47,975 nt of DNA from Candidatus Cybelea septentrionalis (GCA_003158175.1 PMHJ01000011.1:1-47975), one strand, 5' to 3'. Positions 25,110-34,051 are shown, counted from the stretch's first letter. Notes: generated by a model from the letters alone, not told the origin. Translations and numbers: made by a program.

Positions 25110-28100
25110 AGCGCAGACAGTCTCAAGGAAATCCCAAAGTCTCAGCTGCGAACCGTGAGATTCTCACCGAGAATTGTGGACGTTCTCTGGAAAAGCGTGG
25201 ACGGTCTCATGGAGACCTGAGATTCCCCGCGTCAAACGGCGCCTTCCGTGTGGAATCCGGCAAACCGTCTCAGGTGAGACAAAGCGAGACGCCTCCGGAA
25301 AGCGTCTCCGATTCGGCTGCCACAATCGGCTTCCCGATGAAAACGGCGATTCGCGCCTGGGTCGAACCGAGGAAAACGCACCGGAGCAAGAGACGCAATC
25401 CCAAGGCCAAGCCGAAGCCCGTTCCCTGGCGTCCCCAGCCGTATGGCGAGCGCGTCCTGGTCTTCGATACGGAAACCACCGTAGACGCGGCCCAGCGCCT
25501 CTTATACGGCTTCTTTCGGCTTTACGAACGGGATCGGCTGATTCGCGAGGGGATCATCGTTGCCGATCTGCTCGATCACGAAGCGATGATCGCGATCAGC
25601 GAGTATAGCGCCAAATGCCGCTTGCCGATCTATAGCCGCGAACGCTTCGTTGAAGAAGTCTTCTATCCGGAGGTCTACGCTGAAGGGACCCTTTGCGTCG
25701 GCTTTAACCTACCGTTTGATTTGAGCCGCATTGCGATCCACGCCGGATGCGGTCGTGGTGAGAATCGTCGCAAGTTCCGGATCCAGGTTACGCAGCGAAT
25801 CCGTTGGCACGATCTACGGATCGAATCGGCATCGAATCGTGCGGCCTTTATCGGCTTTGTTCCCAAACGCAAGCTCTTTGATTGGGAGAAGCCGTTCTTT
25901 GCAGGACGTTTCCTCGATCTCAGTACGCTATCTGGGGCCTTTAGCGGCAAACGGCATTCGCTCCGAAGCGCAGGCAAAGCGTTCCTTGCATATACACGCA
26001 AAATGCAAGCCCCCGATTTGGGAAAGGTGGATCGAAGATCGCTGGTCTATGGGCGCCAAGATGTACGGGCGACCTGGGCGCTTTACAAAGCGTTGCGAGT
26101 CGAATACGTTCGTCATCCGTTCGCCACGTTTGCCAACGAACGGCGCAAGCCAAAGCTGGGGCGTTATATGGGCCAGCTGTATTCCAGCGCCAGCATCGCC
26201 AAACAGTACTTGCGCCTTTTAGGCATCGCGCCGCTATTGCAAAAACAGCCCGACTTCAACCGCCTCCATCTGGGGAAAGCGATGGCGGCCTACTTTGGAG
26301 GCCGGGCAGACGTGCGTGTGCGCAAGCTCGATCTGCCGGTGCGCGTTCTAGACTTCACGGCCATGTACGCCACGATCTTTTGCCTTCAGGAGCTCCACAA
26401 GCTGCTCGCAGCCCCCCGCCTGAATGTCCAGGCCGTCACGACCGAGACCAGAGGCCTTGTAGGGCAAATGGCAAGCGATAACCGCTTGGCCACGCTCTAT
26501 GATCCCAAGACCTGGGCAAAGCTCAACTGCCTGGTGCTGGTCGATCCGAACTGGGCAATCTTGCCGGTGCGCATGTGTAAGGCCGACAAAGACCCCTACA
26601 CGATTGCGGTAACGCCTCTGCAAACACCCGAAGGCCGCTGGTACACGTTGGCCGATGTGCTTGCCGCGGTGCTGCTGGGTGGACCGCTACCGAAGATCCG
26701 TCGTGCGATTCGTTTCATTCCCAAGGGACGCCATCGCCCCAAAGAAACGCTGTTTCGCGGTACCGTTCCGTTGCGATCCGGCGATCCGTTCTTCAAAGTC
26801 ATCGTGGAGCAACGGCAAGTTGCCAAACGCGCAGCGAAAGACGATCCCGATTTGGCTGGCCTGGAAATGGGCCTCAAACAAATGGCGGCTAGCGGCGCCT
26901 ACGGGATCAATGCGGAGATCAATGTAACGCCCAGCGATCCGCACGAATGCCTACCGGGCGACGTGTATTCGGATATTACCTATCCATCGGATAATGTCCA
27001 CGATGAACGCCCCGGTGCGTTTGCCAATCCGATCCTTGCCGGGCTCATTACGGGGGGCGCCCGTTTGATGCTTGCGATGCTCGAATGCGAGGTCAATCGC
27101 CGCGGCGGTACGTTTGCCTTTTGCGACACCGATAGCCTCGCGATTCCGTGCAGCGAAAGCCCCGAGGGTATTCCTAGCCTTCCCGAAAGCGCCATTGCGG
27201 AGATCATCGAGCGCTTCGATGCATTGAGCCCGTACGATCCGCAACAAGTCAAGCATCTGCTCAAGCTGGAGTATCCTGAGGTTCCCGATCTGAGATGCTT
27301 TGCCGTATCGGCCAAACGGTACGTTCTCTATCGCTGGCGACCAGGGCATCGAATTCAGATCGTAAAGGCATCGGAAAGCGCATTAGGCGCGATCATTGGC
27401 CGAACGCGCAACGAAACGACGGCCAAGCTGGCCGGGCGCATTTGGCTTTCGATCCTGATGCAGCATTTCAAAGTAAACCCAAAGCAGCGGCACCGCGCCA
27501 AACCGCTGATCGATTTCGACGTTCCGTTGCGCCGCAAGTTCCCGATCAGCCAGCCGTCGATTCTCAAACGGCTTGAGGCATACAATAAGCCGCGATCATA
27601 CGATTTCCGCGTCAAGCCATTCGGCTTCGTGCAATCGGCGACTCCGGCAACCAAGATCGGAAAAGACGACCTGCCCATTGCGCCGTATGAAGCCGATCTA
27701 ACAAAGGCGAAGCGATTGCCGTGGGTCGACTTCAATACGGGCAAGCCCCTTCGATTGGATTGGCACGGCAGCCATATGGACGGAACGCTTTCGGTGATTC
27801 GGCTGAACGAATACATCGAGCTCTACCATCGCCATCCTGAAGCCAAAGCTGCCGATCAGAACGGAAACCCGGCGGGGGCGGATACAGTCGGCCTTCTTGG
27901 ACGTTTGCAGGTGCGATCCGAGAAACTGGTCCGAATCGGCAAAGAGGTGGATCGGCTCGATCAGGACGAGGGTGCTTCGCTTGAGCCCGATCAGCCGGTT
28001 GAATACGAGCGCGACGATCTGGCCGCGGATATCGAGTACCTTGCGACGTTTTCGCAAGCGGCGACGGCCAGCGATCTCGGCTTGACCGAGCCCGGATGGC

Positions 28101-28231
28101 GCAAGATCATTAGGGTCAGGCCAAAGTCACGTGCTACGACTTTGCAGCGTATTAAAGAGATCGCCACATTGTACCGGATTGGTCCTAGCAGCGCTCGTCC
28201 GCTCAAGCGCTCATTCGTTGAAGAAGCCTGA
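25106..28231 (+). CDS. polB: Family B DNA polymerase of the casposon-like element
   Basis: 1041 residues with all family B motifs. Exonuclease: ExoI VFDTETT (Asp121, Glu123), ExoII VGFNLPFDLS (Asn201, Asp205), ExoIII YGRQDVRATW (Asp319). Polymerase: motif A LDFTAMYATI (Asp416), motif B LKQMAASGAYGINAE (Lys591, Tyr599), motif C FCDTDSLAI (Asp674, Asp676) and a KxY-like AKRYVLY. Proofreading and polymerisation both appear intact. Casposon PolB is thought to copy the excised element. The first ~110 residues are basic, low-complexity and coded by DNA dense in GTCTC/GAGAC; an internal ATG at 25337 is a possible alternative start, but the ATGA overlap with the HNH gene favours 25106. The 3' end overlaps the convergent lipoprotein gene by 21 bases. 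Confidence 0.95.
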   Translation: MKRRQSQGNPKVSAANREILTENCGRSLEKRGRSHGDLRFPASNGAFRVESGKPSQVRQSETPPESVSDSAATIGFPMKTAIRAWVEPRKTHRSKRRNPKAKPKPVPWRPQPYGERVLVFDTETTVDAAQRLLYGFFRLYERDRLIREGIIVADLLDHEAMIAISEYSAKCRLPIYSRERFVEEVFYPEVYAEGTLCVGFNLPFDLSRIAIHAGCGRGENRRKFRIQVTQRIRWHDLRIESASNRAAFIGFVPKRKLFDWEKPFFAGRFLDLSTLSGAFSGKRHSLRSAGKAFLAYTRKMQAPDLGKVDRRSLVYGRQDVRATWALYKALRVEYVRHPFATFANERRKPKLGRYMGQLYSSASIAKQYLRLLGIAPLLQKQPDFNRLHLGKAMAAYFGGRADVRVRKLDLPVRVLDFTAMYATIFCLQELHKLLAAPRLNVQAVTTETRGLVGQMASDNRLATLYDPKTWAKLNCLVLVDPNWAILPVRMCKADKDPYTIAVTPLQTPEGRWYTLADVLAAVLLGGPLPKIRRAIRFIPKGRHRPKETLFRGTVPLRSGDPFFKVIVEQRQVAKRAAKDDPDLAGLEMGLKQMAASGAYGINAEINVTPSDPHECLPGDVYSDITYPSDNVHDERPGAFANPILAGLITGGARLMLAMLECEVNRRGGTFAFCDTDSLAIPCSESPEGIPSLPESAIAEIIERFDALSPYDPQQVKHLLKLEYPEVPDLRCFAVSAKRYVLYRWRPGHRIQIVKASESALGAIIGRTRNETTAKLAGRIWLSILMQHFKVNPKQRHRAKPLIDFDVPLRRKFPISQPSILKRLEAYNKPRSYDFRVKPFGFVQSATPATKIGKDDLPIAPYEADLTKAKRLPWVDFNTGKPLRLDWHGSHMDGTLSVIRLNEYIELYHRHPEAKAADQNGNPAGADTVGLLGRLQVRSEKLVRIGKEVDRLDQDEGASLEPDQPVEYERDDLAADIEYLATFSQAATASDLGLTEPGWRKIIRVRPKSRATTLQRIKEIATLYRIGPSSARPLKRSFVEEA

Positions 28232-28585
28232 GAGTTTACCTTGCGAATCCAGCACGAACATTACGGCTTGCTTTCCGCCAGCAAAGATCGCTACATAGTG
28301 ATAGCGATCATAGCCTTGCACCTTATCCGAGCCGAGAAACTGCAGCCGCTGGAACTTTCCCAGGCGAGTGTAAAAGGCGCAGATTTCTGAAACCCGAGTG
28401 GGCGTCAATGCCATGTTCATCTGATCGCTTAGGTTCTGATTTGGAACGCGATCCGCGAGGATGTCGCGAAAGAAGGCCTCGAAGCGGACCGTTTTTGCGG
28501 GGTCCTCGGGCCCGCTGGAGCAGCCCAGAAAAGCTACTGCCGCGAGGAAAAGCGCCCAGTAAAGGGCAGCGTGAACGTTCTTCAT
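28211..28585 (-). CDS. Small lipoprotein, NTF2-like, unknown function
   Basis: 124 residues. Signal MKNVHAALYWALFLAAVAFLGC with lipobox FLGC, then a compact domain (ALTPTRVSEICAFYTRLGKF, LQFLGSDKV, YHYVAIFAGGKQAVMFVLDS, GKLSGFFNE) with the strand order of NTF2-like/DUF3887-type proteins. It is convergent with polB, and their last 21 bases overlap. The protein looks complete at its C-terminus, so the element's right boundary must be at or beyond this overlap, or the gene belongs to the element. Confidence 0.75.
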   Translation of the reverse strand: MKNVHAALYWALFLAAVAFLGCSSGPEDPAKTVRFEAFFRDILADRVPNQNLSDQMNMALTPTRVSEICAFYTRLGKFQRLQFLGSDKVQGYDRYHYVAIFAGGKQAVMFVLDSQGKLSGFFNE

Positions 28586-28673
28586 ACCGCGAGTATATCG
28601 TGCGCCGCCCAGTGGGCCATAGTGAAATAAGTCATGTGGCCTTCATCAGCAGGGTCTGAGCCTCGCTCGGAGG

Positions 28674-29825
28674 ATGTTAAATCGCGTGGCGCGGCATACC
28701 AGTACAAATCCGATTGTAGTCCTGATCAGAATCGAAATCGTCGCAGTTGCGTTGGCCTTCGCAGCGGACTGCTATCTCCTTTGGCCCTCCCGCTTTGCCG
28801 CCTCCGTAAACCCGTTACCGGATTTTCTTTTCTTGATGTTCTCCCTTGCAGCCGTCACGTGCGTTCTTGCCATACCTCACCGCCCTAACCGCCGCTTTAT
28901 ATTAGTCGGCCTCTCTGTAGTATTGATCGGCGCTCTTGGCTGGCTTCCGCCTTTTGGGATACTGCCGCTCGTCCTTTCCGCCGTCCTTGCGGCGCGTTTA
29001 ACCTTCGGCTTTGGCCTCGGTGGAGCAGCAATCGCTTGGGGGACCGGTTGCCTTACGATTCTTCTCCGCACCATCTCGCAGACACGGACGCTATCCATTC
29101 CGTCCGCTATTCCGCTGATTAGCTATTATGTTTTGATCTATGGCATCTTGCTTGGTCTTGCGTTTGGGATCATCGCCATAATGGCGCTTTACGCGGCTCA
29201 AAGCGCTAGCAACGCGGCATCGGCTGAACGTGCGCGCATCGCCCTCGAGATTCACGATTCGATCGGCCACGGTCTGACTACATTAGGCGTCCAGTTAGAA
29301 GCAGCTCGCCGATATCAACAACTTGATTCAGAAAAGGCCGCAAGTTATTTAAAGCGCGCAGCCATTACAGCCAACGAGTTACTCAGCGAAACTAGACAAA
29401 CGGTGGCCATGCTTCACGGCAGTTTCACCCAGCCTTCTGAATCGTTTGCTAACATGATCGCGCGCCTGCTCAAGGCATTTGCCGCAACTCATGAGATAGC
29501 AATTTTTGAAAACATAGCGATTCTGCGAGAGCCGCCCAGGGAAGTCGCTGTTACATTCTATCGGGTACTGCAGGAAGCGCTCACTAATATCGCGCGTCAC
29601 GCTGGTGCGAAAGAGGTGCGAGTTAGCGTTGCCACCGGCGCCGTGAGTGTTACCCTGCGTGTCGAGGACAACGGCCTTGGATTCGCGCGAGACCTGGCTG
29701 AGGGCAACGGTTTAGGTTTCATGCGCGAACGGATTCAGTCCATTGGCGGAGTCATCGACATTGAATCAAGCGAAGGGCTCGGGACGGTCGTAGAGGCGAC
29801 TGTGCCGTTCGGGAAAAACGCATGA
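28674..29825 (+). CDS. NarL-type sensor histidine kinase
   Basis: About 383 residues. Five or six N-terminal membrane segments (residues 15-175) are followed by a HisKA_3 dimerisation/phosphoacceptor helix (RARIALEIHDSIGHGLTTLG) and an HATPase_c domain with N-box LQEALTNIARHAGAKEVRV, G1 VEDNGLGF and G2 GNGLGFMRER. It senses an unknown signal at the membrane and phosphorylates the regulator encoded by the next gene (ATGA overlap at 29822). GGAGG abuts the ATG at 28674, so the GTG at 28686, 13 bases downstream of GGAGG, may be the true start. Confidence 0.9.
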   Translation: MLNRVARHTSTNPIVVLIRIEIVAVALAFAADCYLLWPSRFAASVNPLPDFLFLMFSLAAVTCVLAIPHRPNRRFILVGLSVVLIGALGWLPPFGILPLVLSAVLAARLTFGFGLGGAAIAWGTGCLTILLRTISQTRTLSIPSAIPLISYYVLIYGILLGLAFGIIAIMALYAAQSASNAASAERARIALEIHDSIGHGLTTLGVQLEAARRYQQLDSEKAASYLKRAAITANELLSETRQTVAMLHGSFTQPSESFANMIARLLKAFAATHEIAIFENIAILREPPREVAVTFYRVLQEALTNIARHAGAKEVRVSVATGAVSVTLRVEDNGLGFARDLAEGNGLGFMRERIQSIGGVIDIESSEGLGTVVEATVPFGKNA

Positions 29826-30463
29826 GAATCCTCATCGTGGATGACCAGACCAATTTCAGAAGTGGTCTTTGGGACGTACTTTCTACGGTCGATGGTGTTG
29901 AAGTCGTCGGTGAGGCAGCAGACGGCAAATCTGCCATGGTCGCGACACTGAAGCTTAAGCCCGAGATAGTCCTTATGGATATTCGTATGCCCCTCATGGA
30001 CGGCATTACGGCGACAGCTGCGATCCACGCCGCGCATCCTAAGATCTGCATCCTTGTTCTTACAACGTTCGATGAGGATCAAATGATCCAACAAGCCATG
30101 GCGGCCGGTGCAGCGGGTTACATATTGAAGGGCACATCGGTTGATGACATAGTTTCGATTTGTGGTCTAGCGCTCCGCGGTTACACAGCGATTGGTCCCC
30201 GGACTTCGCTTCCAAATACTGTGACGCCGGACGTGGGCGGTGAGTTAGATAGCGCAAGGGAGTTAGCACTTCAGCTAACAAATCGTGAAAAGGACGTTTG
30301 GTCATTAATTGGACAAGGAGCCACCAACCGCGAAATAGCTCAGCACCTGCTGCTAACAGAGGGAACGATTAAGAACTACGTGACTTCCATTCTCGGAACG
30401 TTGGGGCTGCGTCATCGCACGGAAGCTGCGCTACTATGGCGTTCGCTTCGCATACGGCAGTAG
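29822..30463 (+). CDS. NarL/FixJ-family response regulator
   Basis: 213 residues. Receiver domain with acidic pair Asp7/Asp8, phosphoacceptor Asp53 (LMDIRMPLMDG), switch Thr81 (VLTTFDE) and Lys103 (ILKGTS). The C-terminal LuxR-type HTH is LTNREKDVWSLIGQGATNRE through IKNYVTSIL. It is the cognate partner of the upstream kinase by operon overlap. The secreted protein at 30583 is the nearest co-oriented target candidate. That link is inference. Confidence 0.92.
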   Translation: MRILIVDDQTNFRSGLWDVLSTVDGVEVVGEAADGKSAMVATLKLKPEIVLMDIRMPLMDGITATAAIHAAHPKICILVLTTFDEDQMIQQAMAAGAAGYILKGTSVDDIVSICGLALRGYTAIGPRTSLPNTVTPDVGGELDSARELALQLTNREKDVWSLIGQGATNREIAQHLLLTEGTIKNYVTSILGTLGLRHRTEAALLWRSLRIRQ

Positions 30464-30582
30464 CCGCACGCACGGCTTCGCGAATGCGAGGGCGTTTTAA
30501 GAGGCGGCGGGAACGGGATGCCCCGAGGTGCAGATGCTCAAAACACGGTTTGTAACACTTGTAAAAGGATAGGAGGTATTCG

Positions 30583-31410
30583 ATGAATCCTGGGATACTT
30601 GCTATCGCGAGGATTGCGGCTGCCATTACTGCGCTTACTTTGCTCGCTCTCGGACTCGAAGCTAACGCATCTGAAGCGGCGTCGTTTAAGAGCAGCAACC
30701 CTTGGCGATGTAGCGTTCATCTACTACCCGACTTCGTTGATAGCACCTCAAACCCAAACGAGAACAAGCAGGGGACCTCTTACCTCTACGTCGGCGCCCG
30801 CCAAATGACGAATGACTATCGCGCCGAAGCGACGTTCACTTTGCCCCGCACGGGTCAAAGCCGCGGATTCTATGGAAATTCCATTCGCTTGGGTCCGCTG
30901 CGCGAGAACTATGCGTTCGTTCAGGTGATGCTAATACGGTGGAAGCGTTTCAATTTTAGTCAGCATATCGCAATAGCGTGGGCATACCCTGAGGGAATTG
31001 TGCAACTCAAGGACACCGATCTAGCGTACCCCGACCGTCACTCTTCGCATAGGCTGGGCATAGGCGTAGCTGGACGCCTACTCTCGCTCTATGTTGATGG
31101 ATCAGCAATATGTACCGCGAGCAGCGACCACTTTGTGCGGCCCAATGCTGCCAAGTATTTTCAGATTCGGACAGAGACTAACCAGGTCGGCTTCGCGGGG
31201 AGCGGTACAGTTCGGGTGGTCAAACTGAAGCGAGACAGTGATGTGTCGCCAAAACTCTATGAGAGCCATTGCGAGTTTCACGGGTATGGAGTTAGTTGGG
31301 TGCCGCTCGGTGGCGGGGCTTTCCGAGTCGCCGGAGCATTCTATCCGAACGAAGCCACATATTTTAGCGGCATCACACCAGATTCTAAGTGTACCGGCAT
31401 AGCCCGATAG
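30583..31410 (+). CDS. Secreted protein of unknown function (beta-sandwich-like)
   Basis: 275 residues. A ribosome site (TAGGAGGT) lies 6 bases before the ATG. The signal peptide is MNPGILAIARIAAAITALTL…LEANA. The mature part contains alternating strands (TSYLYVGARQMTNDYRAEAT, SRGFYGNSIRLGPLRENYAF, VQVMLIRWKRFNFSQHIAIA) resembling a concanavalin/LamG-like sandwich, plus four cysteines. No catalytic motif. It stands 120 bp after the response regulator and may be under its control. Confidence 0.7.
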   Translation: MNPGILAIARIAAAITALTLLALGLEANASEAASFKSSNPWRCSVHLLPDFVDSTSNPNENKQGTSYLYVGARQMTNDYRAEATFTLPRTGQSRGFYGNSIRLGPLRENYAFVQVMLIRWKRFNFSQHIAIAWAYPEGIVQLKDTDLAYPDRHSSHRLGIGVAGRLLSLYVDGSAICTASSDHFVRPNAAKYFQIRTETNQVGFAGSGTVRVVKLKRDSDVSPKLYESHCEFHGYGVSWVPLGGGAFRVAGAFYPNEATYFSGITPDSKCTGIAR

Positions 31411-31561
31411 GCCGGGAGACATTCCCTCACCGTACTCGCCCCCCACGCCTCTGCCCCTCTGCACGGCTTCGCAGATATGAGGCCGTTGTTTGCGCATACA
31501 GAGCCAGAGGCGAAGGGTCAGTTTGAGGGGGACCGTGGCTGCGCGCAGGCTAAGCTCCGGT

Positions 31562-32164
31562 ATGGTGAGTGTCCTGATCATCGAAGGTGTCACTGGGACG
31601 GGAAAGACTTCTGTGATCGAAGCCCTGAGCGAGATTGTAAAATTCGACCTGATCGACGAGGAAGCGACATTCGACGATTTTATGACTGAGTTCTTCGCCG
31701 ATCCCACTGCCGCCGCGCATCGAGCACGTAATCGTATGGCGGTGATCCTCGATGGAATCGAAGCACATAGTCGATCCAGGCGCTATCTACTGGAACGCTT
31801 TCATTTTTCGCAGCTGGCGCTGGGCAGCGACTGGAAATGGTATCGGAATCTTAATGAACGTTGTGCAGCACTAGGATCCAAGGTTGTCGTGCTCGTTCTT
31901 CCCGACGACAGGCTAGCACAGCGGTCACTATTCCGTGCTGAGCATGGCGGTAAGGACTGGCAGAATCTCATCAACCGCTACGGATCAGAAGAGAAAGCGC
32001 TGCGGGTTCTCAAAGATTCGCAAGCATCCCGGATTAAAGCGGTCGAGAAGAGTCGCCTCCGTCATCGCATTCTGGATACGAGCGAAAAGGCGTGGAGGCG
32101 TTACGCCGTGGAGATTACCGATTGGGCCGGCTGGCCGCCAGACCCGGAGACGGAAACCCGCTGA
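31562..32164 (+). CDS. P-loop kinase-like protein
   Basis: 200 residues starting at ATG 31562 (MVSVLIIEGVTGTGKTSVIE); the frame is open further upstream but without protein-like sequence. Walker A GVTGTGKTS is at 9-17, followed by an acidic segment (FDLIDEEATFDDFMTEFFAD) and a later PDDRLAQRSLFRAEHGG helix that could be a LID region. Size and layout fit a nucleoside/nucleotide or antibiotic-type kinase (AAA_33-like). The substrate is unknown. No operon partners. Confidence 0.75.
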   Translation: MVSVLIIEGVTGTGKTSVIEALSEIVKFDLIDEEATFDDFMTEFFADPTAAAHRARNRMAVILDGIEAHSRSRRYLLERFHFSQLALGSDWKWYRNLNERCAALGSKVVVLVLPDDRLAQRSLFRAEHGGKDWQNLINRYGSEEKALRVLKDSQASRIKAVEKSRLRHRILDTSEKAWRRYAVEITDWAGWPPDPETETR

Positions 32165-32251
32165 AGATTTCTGTTCGCCCCACGATCCGCCCCTATGCCC
32201 GACTTCGCGATTGCGGGCGCTGCGCCGAGACCCTTCGCCCTCGGATCGGGA

Positions 32252-32316
32252 CCCCTAAAGATCGGCAGAACCGGAACTAGAATCGCCCTTGTGTAATATC
32301 CCGCAGCGAGTGCCAT
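32252..32316. repeat. Dispersed palindromic repeat, copy 3 (one arm)
   Basis: CCCCTAAAGATCGGC, AGAACCGGAACT, then CCCTTGTGTAATATCCC and GCAGCGAGTGCCA: the left arm and centre of the repeat seen at 8626 and 17330. The right arm is missing; the match ends before TAGTGGCC. The outer CCCCTAAAGATCGGC is the reverse complement of the outer end of copy 1, which shows that the full unit is a palindrome of about 110 bp. Confidence 0.7.
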
Positions 32317-32357
32317 AGTGGCCATTAGGCACTGATTTTAGCGAGGGTTATCAATAG

Positions 32358-33029
32358 ATGCATACGCGCGGAGACTTTTTGACGACGGCCGGTTCGCTTG
32401 CCGCATTCGTCCCAATGTCCGGCGGAACGCCGCAGCCTGGGGCGTCGCCGGTAGGGCCGCCCTCGATGGAAGAAGTTCTGCCGCGCGGGTTCCAGCTCGA
32501 TGTTTTCGATGCCGCGCTTGCGACGCCGGCGAAGCAAAAGCACCTTTTCGCTTGTATCGCAGAGGCAGGCGTAGCGCTGACGGCGACGCGCAGTACGCTC
32601 AACGCGTATCACGTTCTCGGAGTGCCGGCGTCCGAGGTGCAGCCGGTCGTGGTGTTCTATCACGGCGTGGCGGTGTTATCGGCGTTCGACGATGCGGTGT
32701 GGACTCGTTACGTGCTGCCAACCAACAGCGCGCCGCCGAGCGACTCGAAGGAGAAGATCGCCGGCAATCCGCTCATGAAGAAGAAGGGCGGCGACTGGGA
32801 TTCCTCGATTCCGGCACTCGTCGCCAGTGCCAACACTCGCTTCTTCGTTTGCAACCTCGCAACGCACGGGTATGCCTCCCGGTTTGCAAAGCAGCTCCAT
32901 CTCTCCGCGAAAGCCGTCTATGAGGACCTGGCGAGCCACCTGATTCCAAACGCGATGCTCGTGCCGGCCGGGGTCTGGGCCATTCACGCAATCCAGAATC
33001 GTCAATACACATTACTGCAGTTTTCGTGA
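32358..33029 (+). CDS. DsrE/DsrF-like exported protein, unknown function
   Basis: 223 residues. The N-terminus MHTRGDFLTTAGSLAAFVPM suggests export, although no twin-arginine is present. The core (AYHVLGVPASEVQPVVVFYH, ARFFVCNLATHGYASRFAKQ-like helix, IPNAMLVPAGVWAIHAIQNR, QYTLLQ) matches DsrE-fold proteins found near Tat-exported enzymes. The cysteine in FVCNLATHG aligns with the position often occupied by a reactive residue in the fold. Role unknown. Confidence 0.65.
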   Translation: MHTRGDFLTTAGSLAAFVPMSGGTPQPGASPVGPPSMEEVLPRGFQLDVFDAALATPAKQKHLFACIAEAGVALTATRSTLNAYHVLGVPASEVQPVVVFYHGVAVLSAFDDAVWTRYVLPTNSAPPSDSKEKIAGNPLMKKKGGDWDSSIPALVASANTRFFVCNLATHGYASRFAKQLHLSAKAVYEDLASHLIPNAMLVPAGVWAIHAIQNRQYTLLQFS

Positions 33030-33034
33030 TGCCG

Positions 33035-34051
33035 TCAGGCCACTAACACCACGCGGAATCGAGCTTCGCCGCTCATCATTTTTTCGTAACCTTGCTGCGC
33101 GCGCGCGAGCGGCAGGGTTTCGATCGTGGGGCGAACTCCCGTAAGCACGCTGAAATTCATTGCGTCCTCCGAATCGGAGCAGGTCCCCGACGGCCAAGCC
33201 TTCACTGACTGCCGGCCGCCGATCATTAACATCGTGTTGAGGCTCAGTGGTGTTGGGGACGCGCCGACGACCAGCAGTTCGCCGTTGACTGCTAGCCCTG
33301 CGACGACCGGTTCCATCGCTTTGGCGTCCGTTACCGTCGAAAGCACGACCTTAGCTCCCCCAAGCTTTTTCAGCGCCTCACCGACATCGGCGCTTTCGCT
33401 GTCGAGATAGTGGCGGGCGCCGAGTTTGAGCGCGAACTCTTCCTTGTCGCGGCCGCGAGCGATTGCAACGGTTTCGAGACCCATCTTCGCGGCGTATTGC
33501 ACGCCCAGATGTCCGAGACCGCCGATGCCAAGAATCGCGACGAGGTCGCCCGGGCGAGCCGCGCTGTTGCGAAGGGAGTTGAACGTCGTGACGCCGGCGC
33601 ACATCAACGGCGCGGCCTCTTCCGATTTGAGTCCCGCCGGAATGCGAGCGAGCGCGTTGGCCTTCACGACGGTATATTCGGCGTATCCGCCATCGTAGGC
33701 GATGCCGGGAACCTGAAGATTCCGGCACGTGATGAAGTCGCCGCGCCGGCAGCGATCGCAATATCCGCAATGGCCGCCGTGCCATCCGACGCCGACGCGA
33801 TCGCCGGCGTTCCATCCGACGACGCCATCGCCGATCGCATCGATCGTTCCGGCGATTTCGTGACCCGGGACCCGCGGATATTCGATTGGCCAAATATTCT
33901 GCACGGTAATCGAATCGCTGTGGCAAATGCCACACGCTTCGACGCGGATGCGAACCCATCCGGGCGCGGGAATCGGGAGGGCGAGTTCCGCGAGCTCGAG
34001 CCGAGCATCCCCGCGGCTCGGAACGCGTGCAACTTGCATAGTCGTCGTCAT
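33035..34051 (-). CDS. Zinc-dependent alcohol dehydrogenase
   Basis: 338 residues of the medium-chain dehydrogenase family. Catalytic zinc ligands Cys40 (CGICHSD), His64-Glu65 (GHE) and Cys151 (MCAGVTTFN). Structural zinc ligands Cys95, Cys98, Cys101 and Cys109. NAD(P) fold GIGGLGHLG at 175-183. These identify a cytoplasmic enzyme that interconverts alcohols and aldehydes. It is a monocistronic gene, closing convergently 5 bp from the DsrE-like gene. Confidence 0.92.
   Translation of the reverse strand: MTTTMQVARVPSRGDARLELAELALPIPAPGWVRIRVEACGICHSDSITVQNIWPIEYPRVPGHEIAGTIDAIGDGVVGWNAGDRVGVGWHGGHCGYCDRCRRGDFITCRNLQVPGIAYDGGYAEYTVVKANALARIPAGLKSEEAAPLMCAGVTTFNSLRNSAARPGDLVAILGIGGLGHLGVQYAAKMGLETVAIARGRDKEEFALKLGARHYLDSESADVGEALKKLGGAKVVLSTVTDAKAMEPVVAGLAVNGELLVVGASPTPLSLNTMLMIGGRQSVKAWPSGTCSDSEDAMNFSVLTGVRPTIETLPLARAQQGYEKMMSGEARFRVVLVA

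Noticed and set aside
28600..28640. GGCCATAGTGAAATAAGTCATGTGGCC as an inverted-repeat end of the element
   Set aside because: The stem is short and no partner sequence was found on the left side.
17000..32400. Palindromic repeat copies at 17330 and 32252 as terminal repeats of the casposon
   Set aside because: A third copy at 8626 lies far outside, and the copies at 17330 and 32252 have the same rather than inverted orientation. They are a dispersed family.
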